Notes: generated from the letters alone by a model not told the origin. A stretch of 64,000 bases of DNA from Devosia aquimaris (GCF_020169335.1 NZ_JAIEZN010000001.1:823426-887425), one strand, 5' to 3'; counted from the stretch's first letter, positions 34,578 to 43,731 are shown. Translations and numbers: made by a program.

Positions 34578-35306
34578 TTAGTCGAGCGGGCACCAGCCCA
34601 ACGGGCCGCGTTGCACTTCGAGCGGGCGATACTCGGCCTTGTAGGCCATTTTGGGAGAGTCCTTCACCCAATAGCCGAGATAGACATAGTCGAGGTCTGC
34701 CGAGCGCACCTGGGCGATATGGTCCAGAATCAGAAAGGTCCCCAGGCTCCGGTGCGCGAGATCGGGATCGTAGAAGGAATAGACCATCGACAGGCCATCC
34801 TGCATGACATCGGTCAGCGCAACGGCCACCAATGGCTGGTCGGGATGATGGCGCAGGCGGTACTCAACCAGCACCGATTGCACCGGCGTATCCTCGACCA
34901 TGTATTCATAGTCCACCATGCTCATCTGCGTCATGCCGCCGCCGGCATGACGCGAGTCGAGGTAGCGCTTGAACAGTTCATATTGTTCTGAGGTCGCCGC
35001 AGTGGGGCGGACATCGATGCTGAGGTCGTCATTGTTGCGCAGCACGCGTCGGAAGCGCTTGGACGGCACGAACTCATTGGCAACAATCCGCACCGACTGG
35101 CAGGCGTTGCAGCCCTCGCAGGCCGGGCGGTAGATCAGGTTCTGACTGCGGCGAAAGCCGTTCTCGCTCAGCAGATGGTGCAGCGTCGCCGCACGACGGC
35201 CGGTCAAATGGGTAAACAGCTTCCGCTCCTGCCGCCCGGGCAGGTAGGGGCAGGGCATCGAGGCCGTCAGAAAGAGTTGAGTCGTTTCAGGCGATTGGTC
35301 GGTCAT
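34578..35306 (-). CDS. bpt: Aspartate/glutamate leucyltransferase (Bpt; arginyltransferase family)
   Basis: A 242-residue aminoacyl-tRNA-protein transferase that adds Leu to N-terminal Asp or Glu, making N-end-rule degrons. CPYLPGRQERKLFTHL, FRRSQNLIYRPACEGCNAC and QSVRIVANEF with conserved cysteines are diagnostic, as is the C-terminal LGYWVKDSPKMAYKAEYRP. ATG 35304-35306 follows AAGGGTCC. The specificity (Leu onto Asp/Glu rather than Arg) is inferred from the bacterial family. Confidence 0.92.
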   Translation of the reverse strand: MTDQSPETTQLFLTASMPCPYLPGRQERKLFTHLTGRRAATLHHLLSENGFRRSQNLIYRPACEGCNACQSVRIVANEFVPSKRFRRVLRNNDDLSIDVRPTAATSEQYELFKRYLDSRHAGGGMTQMSMVDYEYMVEDTPVQSVLVEYRLRHHPDQPLVAVALTDVMQDGLSMVYSFYDPDLAHRSLGTFLILDHIAQVRSADLDYVYLGYWVKDSPKMAYKAEYRPLEVQRGPLGWCPLD

Positions 35307-35365
35307 CAAGGACCCTTGGCTGCTGCCCGCCTATTCTACGCCGCGTGGGCAGCCGCCGCAATTGT

Positions 35366-35890
35366 TCAATACGGGCTGCGGTGCCGCGAGGCGTGCTCGT
35401 TCCAATGGCGGACCATGGGCGAACGGCGCAGCATCAGCGTACCGGTAATCAGGTCGTGGATCATCTGCCGGCGGGGCGTGAACAGCGCGAACAGCAGCGA
35501 AATCGGCCAGGAAATCCAGGTCGTGATCCAGAACACGCCGGCGTGGATGAAGGCCATCCAGCCATCCAGCGGCTGCCCACGGGTGGGCGTGAGCACAATA
35601 TCCATCGCCTGCATGCCCAGCGTGGCCCGGCGGGGCGAGCCCAGCGTTGCCGCGTAGTAGAGCACGATGCTGGCCGGCACGACCACGACCAAGGCGAGCC
35701 AGCCCAGGCCAAAGGTGACAAAGCCGGCAATCAGCCCGACCAGAGAAAAGGCCACGATCATGAAGCCCATCACGATCAGGTCGATGATGAACGCGAATAC
35801 CCGGCGCGTCAGCAGGCCATCGAACAGCTCGGGCGCGCTTTCGGGGTCGGGCAGGGCGGGTGTTGCAGTCTGGGTCTGGTACATGATCAT
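35366..35890 (-). CDS. RDD family membrane protein
   Basis: About 174 residues, multi-span. The RDD signature is visible: LTRRVFAFIIDLIVMGFMI (Arg and Asp of the first helix), then SPRRATLGMQAMDIVL and TPRRQMIHDLITGTLML. The C-terminal tail is charged. RDD proteins may be transporters; the role is unknown. Two ATG codons, at 35888-35890 and 35882-35884, could start it and no strong ribosome site decides. It lies between bpt and hemB on the same strand. Confidence 0.85.
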   Translation of the reverse strand: MIMYQTQTATPALPDPESAPELFDGLLTRRVFAFIIDLIVMGFMIVAFSLVGLIAGFVTFGLGWLALVVVVPASIVLYYAATLGSPRRATLGMQAMDIVLTPTRGQPLDGWMAFIHAGVFWITTWISWPISLLFALFTPRRQMIHDLITGTLMLRRSPMVRHWNEHASRHRSPY

Positions 35891-35983
35891 CACATTGTTA
35901 TCCGCCCGCACCCCTGCAAGAGGCGCGGGAACACAAATGTGACCATAGAGCGCCTGGCAGCGCCATCAAGCCACCACCGCAGG

Positions 35984-36997
35984 TCAGGCGCCCAGGTCCC
36001 GCGCCACTTCCAGTGCGAAATAGGTCAGCACGCCATTGGCGCCGGCGCGCTTGAAGGCATGAAGGCTTTCCAAGATCGCGCCCTTGCGGTTGATGGCGCC
36101 AGCGGCGGCAGCCATCTCGATCATCGCGTACTCCCCACTCACCTGATAGGCATAGATGGGGATATTGAAGTTGTCCTTCGCCCGGCGGACGATATCGAGA
36201 TAGGGCATGCCGGGCTTGACCATCACGCTGTCCGCGCCTTCGGCAATGTCCTGCTCGATCTCGCGCAGGGCTTCGTCAGAATTGGCATAGTCCATCTGAT
36301 AGGTGCGCTTGTCGCCCTTGAGGCGGCTGCCCGAGCCCACGGCTTCGCGGAACGGTCCATAGTAGAAGGACGCATATTTGGCAGCATAGGCCATGATCTG
36401 CGTCTGCTCGAAGCCATTGTCATCGAGCGCATCGCGGATCGCAGCGACGCGGCCGTCCATCATGTCCGAGGGCGCGATGATGTCGGCGCCAGCGCGCGAC
36501 TGCACCAGAGCCGACTTGATCATGACCGTGACGGTCTCGTCGTTGAGAATTTCGCCGTCGCGGACCAATCCGTCCTGGCCATCGCTGGAATACTCATCCA
36601 GCGCCACATCGGCGATCAGGCCGATCTCGGGCACGGCGCTCTTGATCGCGCTGAGTGCGCGGCACATCAGATTGTCCGGATTATAGGCTTCGGCGGCGTT
36701 CTCGCTGCGCAGGTGGTCTGGCGTATTGGGAAACAATGCCAGCGCCGGGATGCCCGCGTCACGGGCAGCGCGCGCGGCCTCAACGCAGAGATCGACGCTC
36801 AACCGCTCCACCCCTGGCATGGTGCGGATCTGCGTCTTCTCATTGTGGCCCTCGATGACGAAGAGCGGCCAGATGAGATCGGAGGGCGTGAGCACTGTCT
36901 CGCGCACCATGGCGCGGCTCCAGCCGGTGCGGCGCGTACGGCGCAGGCGGCGTCCGCCCAGAAAGTCCATGTCGTGCTTCGTCCAGGGCTCGCCCAT
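35984..36997 (-). CDS. hemB: Delta-aminolevulinic acid dehydratase (porphobilinogen synthase)
   Basis: A 337-residue heme-pathway enzyme that condenses two aminolevulinates. FVIEGHNEKTQIRTMPG, AFYYGPFREAVGS-like KYASFYYGPF and the Schiff-base Lys in DSVMVKPGMPYLDIV are present. The metal segment reads DVALDEYSSDGQDG, with aspartates instead of the zinc-binding cysteines, so it is the Mg-type enzyme. ATG 36995-36997 follows AGGAGA; the open frame continues upstream to 37120 but those residues are not HemB-like. Confidence 0.96.
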   Translation of the reverse strand: MGEPWTKHDMDFLGGRRLRRTRRTGWSRAMVRETVLTPSDLIWPLFVIEGHNEKTQIRTMPGVERLSVDLCVEAARAARDAGIPALALFPNTPDHLRSENAAEAYNPDNLMCRALSAIKSAVPEIGLIADVALDEYSSDGQDGLVRDGEILNDETVTVMIKSALVQSRAGADIIAPSDMMDGRVAAIRDALDDNGFEQTQIMAYAAKYASFYYGPFREAVGSGSRLKGDKRTYQMDYANSDEALREIEQDIAEGADSVMVKPGMPYLDIVRRAKDNFNIPIYAYQVSGEYAMIEMAAAAGAINRKGAILESLHAFKRAGANGVLTYFALEVARDLGA

Positions 36998-37091
36998 TCT
37001 CGTCTCCTGTGTTGCCTGCGGTTTAGCAGTGCAACGAGAGCAGTCCAAGCTCCGGCTTGTCGCATCCCCGGTGGCCAGATACAAAACCGCC

Positions 37092-37481
37092 ATGGAACTG
37101 ACCGCACCCGCCATCAGCATTTATATCCGCATCATCGCCATCCTCAGCCTGGCACTTGGTCTCAGCGACGCAGCGCGCCTGCTGGGTGTGAACCTGGGCG
37201 CGGTCAGCCCGCTGACGGCGATGGGCATGACGGGATTCGTCTATCTCGCGATTTTCGCCCTGGCCCGCCTGTTCGCCGCTGTTGGCCTGTGGATCAAGGC
37301 CAGCTGGGGCGCCGTGCTGCTCGCGGGCGCCACGGGCGTGGAACTGCTGCTCTATCTGACCGGCAGCCCGGATGTGGACATGACCGCCGTCGGCTTCGCC
37401 TTGCGCCTGGTTCTGTTGGTCTCGATCATCATCATCTTCGTGCTCACGCTGCGCCAGCGCCGCGCCCACGCGGGCGACTGA
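37092..37481 (+). CDS. Small multi-span membrane protein (probably DUF6163 family)
   Basis: A 129-residue protein with four predicted membrane helices: about residues 8-28, 42-62, 68-88 and 100-120. The pattern AAVGLWIKASWGAVLLAG followed by ELLLYL fits a Rhizobiales family that I recall as DUF6163, often found near hemB and ldtR; the family name is tentative. I start at ATG 37092 since the upstream frame lies antisense to hemB. It is divergent from hemB. Confidence 0.75.
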   Translation: MELTAPAISIYIRIIAILSLALGLSDAARLLGVNLGAVSPLTAMGMTGFVYLAIFALARLFAAVGLWIKASWGAVLLAGATGVELLLYLTGSPDVDMTAVGFALRLVLLVSIIIIFVLTLRQRRAHAGD

Positions 37482-37702
37482 CGCCCTCTCACCGGTCAGC
37501 CTCTTGTTACCCTTAGCGGCGTTCACACCCGCGTAAGGTTACAATTTTCTCTATCGGTGTAACGAAGCATAAAGCCAAATTCTCATTGCTTTCCAGTAAG
37601 ATGCTTTTAATCACGCTGCTTAGGGCGATCTTAGAATGGTCGCCGTATTTTAGGCTCATGAGATGCGAAAAATCGCACAGACTTAAAGACAGTGAGGCTT
37701 AA

Positions 37703-38212
37703 ATGGCATTCAAATCCAACGCAGCCGAGGCCGTGGCCCCGGAAGGCACCCAGAGCTTGAAGCCGCTTTATCTGGAAGCTGTTTCCCGGGTTGAGCGTCT
37801 GCACCGCCGCCTGCTCGATCTCATCAAGGATGAGTTCGACCGCATGGGCTGGGACGACATCAATCCGGTACAGGCCCTGCTGATGTTCAACATCGGCGAT
37901 GCCGAACTGACCGCCGGGGAGCTGCGTTCGCGTGGCTACTACCTGGGCTCCAACGTCTCCTACAACCTCAAGAAGCTCGTTCAGACCGGCTATATCTATC
38001 AGGAGCGCTCGCGTTCTGATCGCCGCTCGGTCCGCATCAAGCTGACCCCCAAGGGCGAGGAAGTGGCCGAAGTTATCGACGAGCTCTATGATCGTCACCT
38101 CAAGTCCATCGACAAGGTCGGCGGCCTGGGCGACGACGAATTCGACGGCCTGAACAAGGCTCTGGCCCGCCTCGAGCGCTTCTGGGTCGATCAGATCCTG
38201 TACAAGCTCTAG
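37703..38212 (+). CDS. ldtR: MarR family regulator LdtR
   Basis: A 169-residue winged-helix regulator. The helix-turn-helix region reads LTAGELRSRGYYLGSNVSYNL, with a wing at SRSDRRSVRIKLTPKGEEV. It matches the LdtR group known from Liberibacter and Sinorhizobium, which controls an adjacent L,D-transpeptidase gene and stress tolerance. Such a gene follows 250 bp downstream. The AT-rich 220 bp ahead of it should carry its promoter; a bulged inverted repeat at about 37505-37541 may terminate the preceding gene. Confidence 0.9.
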   Translation: MAFKSNAAEAVAPEGTQSLKPLYLEAVSRVERLHRRLLDLIKDEFDRMGWDDINPVQALLMFNIGDAELTAGELRSRGYYLGSNVSYNLKKLVQTGYIYQERSRSDRRSVRIKLTPKGEEVAEVIDELYDRHLKSIDKVGGLGDDEFDGLNKALARLERFWVDQILYKL

Positions 38213-38258
38213 GACGCGCCAACGTCAAACTGTTGCGGCAGAGCCACACTGCCTGCCA

Positions 38259-38294
38259 AACGCCGGTCCACCAGGGCCGGCGTTCGCATTTTCG
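38259..38294 (+). terminator. Terminator after ldtR
   Basis: AACGCCGG at 38259-38266 pairs with CCGGCGTT at 38277-38284 (10-nt loop), followed by CGCATTTTCG. It separates ldtR from the L,D-transpeptidase gene, whose own promoter should lie in 38295-38461. Confidence 0.7.
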
Positions 38295-38461
38295 CCCCAA
38301 ACCCTGCGCAAACGGTGGCATTACGGGCTTGGAAACCATTGCCAACTACACCTCTGATAGTCCTGTGGACTGGTTCACATGCGCTTGACTGCGTTGTGAC
38401 CAGGCCGATGCGATGGTAATTAGTCCAACTGTTCTGGCGGCCAGACTTTTCGGGTGAATCA

Positions 38462-39727
38462 ATGCGGCTCAATCGACGTTCTCTTCTTCGCTACTCCGCG
38501 ATCGCAGGGGCTTCCCTGGCGATGCCGGCGGTCCTGCGGGCGCAGGAAAGCGACTCCATGTTCGATTTGTTCGAGCGCAATCGCGTGCTGCGCGACGCCG
38601 ACAAGGGCGGCAATACCACCGCTGCCGAGGCGCTGATTGCGACCAACGAGCCCATTCTGTCGTTTGATACCGTCTACAATCTGCAGCTGGCGATCTCCCA
38701 GTACGAGCCCTTCGTCGCCGCCGGCGGTTGGGAAGAAATCCCGCAGGAAGCCTATCGACTGCAGCTCGGCCAGTCCGGCCGTGGCGTCATTCCGCTCAAG
38801 CGCCGCCTGATTTCTTCGGGCGACATGGAAATGGTGCAGAACGTCAGCGATATCTTTGACGCTGCGGCCGACGCAGGCGTGCGCAAGTTCCAGGCGCGCC
38901 ACGGGCTGGTGATCACCGGCCAGGTGGACGAAGCCACCTGGTACGCCATGGCCGTGCCGGCCCAGCAGCGCCTGCAGCAGCTATATCTGAACTACACCCG
39001 CGTTCAGAGCATGGCCGCCAACCTCAACCCGCGCTATGTCGTGGTCAATATTCCTGCCGCCACCATTGAGGCCGTCAACGACGGCATGGTCGAGCAGCGC
39101 CACACTGCCGTCGTCGGCCGTGTCGACCGCGCGACGCCGATCATGGCGTCCAAGGTCTCCCAGATCAATTTCAACCCCTACTGGCATGTGCCCAAGTCGC
39201 TCGTTGAGCGCGACCTGACCAAGTACATGAAGCAGGATCCGGAATATCTGGCCAAGCAGAACATCCATATCTACGACGGCAGCGGCAACGAGATTTCCCC
39301 GGCCAGCATCAACTGGGACAATCTGGGCAACGCGATAAACTATATGTATCGCCAGGAGCCCGGTGCCGAGAACTCGATGGGCCACTGCAAGATCAACTTC
39401 TACAACCCCTACGACTGCTACCTGCACGACACCCCGGCCAAGGCGCTGTTTGATGAGAACGCCCGTTTCCACTCGTCCGGCTGCGTGCGCGTCGAGGGCG
39501 TGAATACGCTGGTCAACTGGCTGCTGCGCGACAATGGTGACTGGGATCAGGCCAAGGTCGACGCGACCTTCGAGTCCAACCAGCGTCTGGATGTGGAATG
39601 CAAGGCCCGCGTGCCGCTGCACACCACCTACATCACGGCCTGGGCCAATCGCCAGGGCACCGTCAGCTTCCGTGACGACGTCTACAAGTTCGACGAGCAG
39701 GGCAAGGTCAGCTTCGAGACCGCCTGA
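38462..39727 (+). CDS. L,D-transpeptidase with peptidoglycan-binding domain (LdtP-like), Tat-type signal
   Basis: A 421-residue wall-modifying enzyme that forms 3-3 crosslinks or attaches proteins to peptidoglycan. The N-terminus MRLNRRSLLRYSAIAGASLA is a twin-arginine-like signal ending near AQES. A peptidoglycan-binding motif region (VRKFQARHGLVITGQVD) spans about residues 135-165. The YkuD catalytic site is HSSGCVRVEG near residue 340, with the usual SHGCxR reading SSGCVR after a conserved His. Position beside ldtR supports the LdtP assignment. A strong terminator follows. Confidence 0.9.
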   Translation: MRLNRRSLLRYSAIAGASLAMPAVLRAQESDSMFDLFERNRVLRDADKGGNTTAAEALIATNEPILSFDTVYNLQLAISQYEPFVAAGGWEEIPQEAYRLQLGQSGRGVIPLKRRLISSGDMEMVQNVSDIFDAAADAGVRKFQARHGLVITGQVDEATWYAMAVPAQQRLQQLYLNYTRVQSMAANLNPRYVVVNIPAATIEAVNDGMVEQRHTAVVGRVDRATPIMASKVSQINFNPYWHVPKSLVERDLTKYMKQDPEYLAKQNIHIYDGSGNEISPASINWDNLGNAINYMYRQEPGAENSMGHCKINFYNPYDCYLHDTPAKALFDENARFHSSGCVRVEGVNTLVNWLLRDNGDWDQAKVDATFESNQRLDVECKARVPLHTTYITAWANRQGTVSFRDDVYKFDEQGKVSFETA

Positions 39728-39752
39728 CCGTCCGAAATCCATGCCGCTTGCC

Positions 39753-39780
39753 AACGCCCTCCCTTTGGAGGGCGTTGTTG
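39753..39780 (+). terminator. Rho-independent terminator after L,D-transpeptidase
   Basis: AACGCCCTCC (39753-39762) and GGAGGGCGTT (39767-39776) pair perfectly around CTTT, followed by GTTGTTGG. The downstream tract is only moderately T-rich. Confidence 0.8.
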
Positions 39781-39814
39781 TTGGCGGCGTGCCGATTTCT
39801 GCTAAACTGCCCTC

Positions 39815-40024
39815 ATGGGGCAGGGTGAAGTCTATTTCGAATTTTCGCAGGTCGGACGCCAGATGCGGGTGGCGGCCATCGATGCCGATTCCGGCGTCGA
39901 GGTGATTGTCATCGCTCCCCTGGTCGCGACGCGCCTCCAGATGCAGCAACTGGCCCTGGCCAAGCTGCGCCGCAAGCTGGCCGAAACCGTCCCGCCGCCG
40001 CGCACGCCAGGCAAGTTTGCCTGA
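39815..40024 (+). CDS. Small conserved-looking protein of unknown function
   Basis: A 69-residue protein beginning MGQGEVYFEFSQVGRQMRVA with a beta-rich first half (AAIDADSGVEVIVIAPLVAT) and a helical, basic second half (LALAKLRRKLAE). The pattern suggests a small alpha/beta fold. I recall similar short Hyphomicrobiales proteins (perhaps the DUF6898 family), but I cannot confirm it. It lies between the L,D-transpeptidase terminator and the ZTP riboswitch and is not obviously part of either unit. Confidence 0.65.
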   Translation: MGQGEVYFEFSQVGRQMRVAAIDADSGVEVIVIAPLVATRLQMQQLALAKLRRKLAETVPPPRTPGKFA

Positions 40025-40079
40025 CCGGCAGACGATTTTTGCACTTCCGCTGATCGGTGTTCTGCGCCATAAATGCCCC

Positions 40080-40152
40080 GTTCGCGCGACTGGCGAGAAG
40101 AGATGGGGAACCATCGGGGAACGCGAACCTTGTAGAGCCGCTCGCCTGGGCA
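40080..40152 (+). ncRNA. ZTP/ZMP riboswitch (pfl motif) upstream of glyA
   Basis: P1 is GTTCGCG (40080-40086) paired with CGCGAAC (40122-40128), flanking the conserved CGACTGGCG and GGGGAACCATCGGGGAACG internal sequence. The 3' pseudoknot part is GAGCCGCTCGCCTGGGCA, ending in the diagnostic CGCCTGGGCA near 40152. Pfl-motif RNAs sense the purine intermediate ZMP/ZTP and typically precede glyA, folD or pur genes. A possible expression platform is the hairpin TGGCGTG/CACGCCA (40221-40247) followed by ATCCGTTTT before glyA. Confidence 0.9.
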
Positions 40153-40279
40153 CCCATTTCGTCAACAGGGGAGCCCCCATGCCAACATCCCGACCGTCCC
40201 GGCCTTGGAATCGCGCTTCGTGGCGTGATAAAGCCACCACCACGCCAATCCGTTTTGCCCCTTGCGAGGTTCTTGTCCC

Positions 40280-41581
40280 ATGAGCGCCACCACAGCTTCC
40301 TCGCTGTTTCCCAATTTCTTCAGCAATTCCATTGCCGACACCGATCCTGAACTGGCCGATGCCATTGGCAATGAGCTGGATCGCCAGCAGGGCGAAATCG
40401 AGCTGATCGCTTCCGAGAACATCGTCTCCAAGGCGGTGCTGGAAGCCCAGGGCTCGGTGCTCACCAACAAATACGCCGAGGGCTATCCGGGCCGTCGCTA
40501 CTATGGCGGCTGCCAATATGTGGACGTGGCCGAAACGCTGGCCATCGAGCGCGCCAAGCAGCTGTTCGGCGTCGAATATGCCAATGTGCAGCCCAATTCC
40601 GGCTCCCAGGCCAACCAGGGCGTCTATCAGGCGTTGATCCAGCCCGGCGACACCATCCTGGGCATGTCCCTGGATGCGGGCGGTCACCTGACCCATGGCG
40701 CCAAGCCCAACCAGTCCGGCAAGTGGTTCAACGCCATTCAGTATGGCGTCCGCAAGCAGGACGGCCTCGTCGATATGGAACAGGTTCGCACCCTGGCCCG
40801 CGAACACCAGCCCAAGATGATCGTGGCCGGATTCTCGGCCTATTCCCGCGTGCTCGACTGGGCAGAATTCCGCGCCATCGCCGACGAAGTGGGTGCCATC
40901 CTGTTCGTGGACATGGCGCATGTGGCGGGCCTGGTGGCTGGCGGGGTCTATCCCAGCCCGTTCCCGCACGCCCATGTGGCGACCACCACCACGCACAAGA
41001 CCCTGCGCGGCCCGCGCGGTGGCCTGATCCTGACCAATGACGAAGCCATCGCCAAAAAGATCAACTCGGCCATCTTCCCGGGCATCCAGGGCGGCCCGCT
41101 GATGCATGTCATCGCCGGCAAGGCCGTGGCTTTCAAGGAAGCGTTGCAGCCCGAGTTCAAGGCCTATGCAACCCAGGTCGTCGCCAATGCAAAGGTGCTG
41201 GCCGAAACCCTGGTCAAGGGCGGCGTCGATATTGTCACCGGCGGCACCGACAACCACCTGATGCTCGTCGACCTGCGCCCCAAGGGCCTGACCGGCAAGG
41301 CCACCGAGGCAGCGCTGGAGCGGGCACACATCACCTGCAACAAGAATGCGGTGCCGTTTGATCCGGAAAAGCCGGCCATCACCTCGGGCGTACGCCTGGG
41401 CACGCCGGCTGGTACGTCGCGCGGTTTCGGCGAGGCCGAGTTCAAGCTGATCGGTGAGTTGATCATCGAGCTGCTCGATGGCCTCAAGGCCAATGGCGAG
41501 GACAACAATGGCGCCGTCGAGGCCCAGGTCCGCGCCAAGGTCAAATCGCTCACCGACCGCTTCCCCATCTACGGTCAGTAA
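40280..41581 (+). CDS. glyA: Serine hydroxymethyltransferase
   Basis: A 433-residue PLP enzyme that converts serine and tetrahydrofolate into glycine and methylene-THF. [19 protein letters not shown] near residue 42, [14 protein letters not shown], and the PLP Lys motif in [14 protein letters not shown] near residue 240 are present. ATG 40280 is preferred to the in-frame extension at 40262. It sits behind a ZTP riboswitch, so supply of one-carbon units should rise when purine synthesis stalls. nrdR follows 8 nt downstream. Confidence 0.97.
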   Translation: MSATTASSLFPNFFSNSIADTDPELADAIGNELDRQQGEIELIASENIVSKAVLEAQGSVLTNKYAEGYPGRRYYGGCQYVDVAETLAIERAKQLFGVEYANVQPNSGSQANQGVYQALIQPGDTILGMSLDAGGHLTHGAKPNQSGKWFNAIQYGVRKQDGLVDMEQVRTLAREHQPKMIVAGFSAYSRVLDWAEFRAIADEVGAILFVDMAHVAGLVAGGVYPSPFPHAHVATTTTHKTLRGPRGGLILTNDEAIAKKINSAIFPGIQGGPLMHVIAGKAVAFKEALQPEFKAYATQVVANAKVLAETLVKGGVDIVTGGTDNHLMLVDLRPKGLTGKATEAALERAHITCNKNAVPFDPEKPAITSGVRLGTPAGTSRGFGEAEFKLIGELIIELLDGLKANGEDNNGAVEAQVRAKVKSLTDRFPIYGQ

Positions 41582-41589
41582 GGTCCATC

Positions 41590-42066
41590 ATGCGCTGTCC
41601 CTATTGCGGCAACGACGATACGCAGGTCAAGGACAGCCGGCCGACCGAGGATTCGGGCGCCATTCGCCGCCGTCGCGTCTGTAACGGATGCGGCGGCCGC
41701 TTCACCACCTTCGAGCGAGTGCAGTTGCGCGATCTGACCGTGGTCAAAAAGAGCGGCCGCAAGGTGCCCTTTGATCGTGAGAAGCTCGCGCGCTCTGTCT
41801 ATACCGCGCTGCGCAAGCGCTCGGTCGAGACAGACCGCATCGAACGCATGATCTCCGGCATTGTTCGGCAGCTGGAAAGCCTGGGCGATGTCGAGGTCAC
41901 CTCCGACCAGATCGGCGAATTCGTCATGGACGGTCTCAAGGGCCTCGATGACGTCGCCTTCGTGCGCTTCGCCTCCGTGTACAAAAACTTCTCGGCAGCA
42001 GACGACTTCCGCAATTTCCTCGCCGAATTGGCTGAAGGGCAGGGCGTCCTGCGCGACGAGGATTGA
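41590..42066 (+). CDS. nrdR: Transcriptional repressor NrdR
   Basis: A 158-residue zinc-ribbon/ATP-cone repressor of ribonucleotide reductase genes. The zinc ribbon is MRCPYCG with CNGCGGRF, and the ATP-cone contains [15 protein letters not shown] and [10 protein letters not shown]. It is 8 nt from glyA and overlaps ribD by a TTGA junction. Confidence 0.97.
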   Translation: MRCPYCGNDDTQVKDSRPTEDSGAIRRRRVCNGCGGRFTTFERVQLRDLTVVKKSGRKVPFDREKLARSVYTALRKRSVETDRIERMISGIVRQLESLGDVEVTSDQIGEFVMDGLKGLDDVAFVRFASVYKNFSAADDFRNFLAELAEGQGVLRDED

Positions 42067-43136
42067 GCGCTGCCACGCCAGAAGACCTGCGTTGGCTCGA
42101 CGCAGCAGTGCGCCTGGCAACGCCAGCGCGCGGCACGACGGCGGACAGCCCGGTTTCTGCCGCGCTTGTCGTCAACCCCATTGACCAGTGCCTGATTGCC
42201 CGTGCCGTGACGGCGCGGGGCGGTCATCCGCATGCCGAGGCACTGGCGCTCGACAGCGCCGGCTTCGACGCTGCTGGTGCAACGCTCTATGTGACCATGG
42301 AGCCCTGCGCCAGCTGGGGCCGCTCGCCCCCCTGTGTCGATGCCATCGTGCGCTCAGGCGTGATGCGCGTGGTGATTGGACAGGCCAATGCGGATCCGGC
42401 GCAAGCCGGTGTCGCCGAACAGCGCCTGCAATCGGCGGGCGTCGAGATTGTCTTTGCCGCGCACCAGGCTTCCGCCGAGCTTAACGCCGGCCAGGCGCTG
42501 CGCCATGTACACAACCGGCCCTTCGTGACGGTCGCGCTGGTGGTGGATGCCGACGACACGCTGGTCGATCCGGCGTCGGGGACGGCGCGCGATTGGCTCG
42601 ACCTCGAGCGCGCCCGCGCTGACGCCATTATCATGGGGGCGTCCGGCGCCCGCACGCGCACAGCTACACCAGTGATTGCTCGCGCAGGTCTGGCAACGCG
42701 CACGCCCCTGCGGGTGGTGCTGTCGGGAAGCAAGGGCGTTGACCGGCGCTTGAATCTGATTGGCAGCTTCACCGGCCATCGTACCGCGGTGATTGCACAA
42801 TCTGACACGGCGGTGGATGCGCCCGTCTCTGTCGAAGTGATCCGGGTTCCCGGGAAGGGCGGTCGGCCTGACCTGGCCGCAGCCCTCGCGAGCCTTGCCG
42901 AACGCGGCAAGCAGTCCGTTCTGGTCGAGCCCGGGCCGCGCCTACTGGCGGCGCTGCTGGAGGCGGACCTGGTCGATGCCGTGACGCTGATCGCGCTTGA
43001 TGGGGCCGGGCAGGGCGGTCCTGCTGCCGTGGCGGATGGCCGGCTGGTCGACATGTTGGCGGCCGCCGACCTTGAGCCAGTACGCGAACAGCGGGCCCCT
43101 GGGGCAAATCTGACCATCTATCGCCGCCGCGCATAG
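42063..43136 (+). CDS. ribD: Riboflavin biosynthesis protein RibD (deaminase intact, reductase diverged)
   Basis: A 357-residue protein. The N-terminal deaminase has HAE at residues 57-59 and [12 protein letters not shown] at 80-91, matching the zinc site (His, Cys82, Cys91). The C-terminal reductase half is recognisable ([13 protein letters not shown] near 150, [14 protein letters not shown] near 285) but diverged: the usual KxAxSLDG lacks its Lys, and EGGP reads EPGP. RibD makes the pyrimidine intermediate of riboflavin in two steps. TTG 42063 overlaps the nrdR stop; no good ATG exists nearby. ribE and ribH, which often follow, are absent; nusB comes next. Confidence 0.85.
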   Translation: MSAATPEDLRWLDAAVRLATPARGTTADSPVSAALVVNPIDQCLIARAVTARGGHPHAEALALDSAGFDAAGATLYVTMEPCASWGRSPPCVDAIVRSGVMRVVIGQANADPAQAGVAEQRLQSAGVEIVFAAHQASAELNAGQALRHVHNRPFVTVALVVDADDTLVDPASGTARDWLDLERARADAIIMGASGARTRTATPVIARAGLATRTPLRVVLSGSKGVDRRLNLIGSFTGHRTAVIAQSDTAVDAPVSVEVIRVPGKGGRPDLAAALASLAERGKQSVLVEPGPRLLAALLEADLVDAVTLIALDGAGQGGPAAVADGRLVDMLAAADLEPVREQRAPGANLTIYRRRA

Positions 43137-43236
43137 CCTCTGCCCCCGCTATTGTATTGAAGTTCCCGGCCGGGGCGACTATGGGGTTGGCCCTTGCTGC
43201 CCGGCGCCACGGCCGGAACAAACAGAGTGACAATGA

Positions 43237-43731
43237 ATGGCTGATGCCCCCAAGCGTGATCCCCAGGTGGATCGTCCTGCCAACCAGCGCGGCGCTGCCC
43301 GCCTAGCCGCGGTTCAGGCGCTCTACCAGATGGACATCGGTCGCGCGACGCTGGAAGACACGCTGGCCCAGTTCGGCAGCTTCCATCTCGGCCGCGAGAT
43401 CGAGGGCGAGCAATACCTGCCCGCCGACGCCGACTTCTTTCGCCAGATCGTCACCGGCGTGACCAAGCACCAGCTGGCCATCGACCCGGCGGTGGATCGT
43501 GCCCTGGCGGATGGCTGGCCGGTGGAGCGCGTCGATGCGACGCTGCGTGCCATCCTGCGGGCTGCCGCGTTCGAACTGCTGCGCCGCAAGGACATTCCGC
43601 CGCGCGTCGTGATCACCGAATATGTCGATGTGGCCAAGGCCTTCTATGAGGACGACGCCAGCGGCCTCGTCAACGCCACCCTGGACGCCATTGCCCGCGA
43701 GGCGGGGTCTGATCTCACCAAGTCGGTCTAG
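43237..43731 (+). CDS. nusB: Transcription antitermination protein NusB
   Basis: A 164-residue RNA-binding factor for rRNA antitermination. RGAARLAAVQALYQMDIG and ERVDATLRAILRAAAFELL with RVVITEYVDVAKAF are diagnostic. Basic residues at the N-terminus contact boxA RNA. It lies 100 bp after ribD and is followed by a strong terminator. In many relatives ribH precedes it; here ribD does. Confidence 0.95.
   Translation: MADAPKRDPQVDRPANQRGAARLAAVQALYQMDIGRATLEDTLAQFGSFHLGREIEGEQYLPADADFFRQIVTGVTKHQLAIDPAVDRALADGWPVERVDATLRAILRAAAFELLRRKDIPPRVVITEYVDVAKAFYEDDASGLVNATLDAIAREAGSDLTKSV

Noticed and set aside
35345-37516. Plus-strand open frame of 723 codons
   Set aside because: Antisense to the RDD gene and hemB; only the separate frame from 37092 gives a plausible protein.
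38981-41329. Minus-strand open frame of 782 codons across the L,D-transpeptidase and glyA
   Set aside because: It lies antisense to two clearly assigned genes, is low in recognisable motifs and reflects high GC at third positions.
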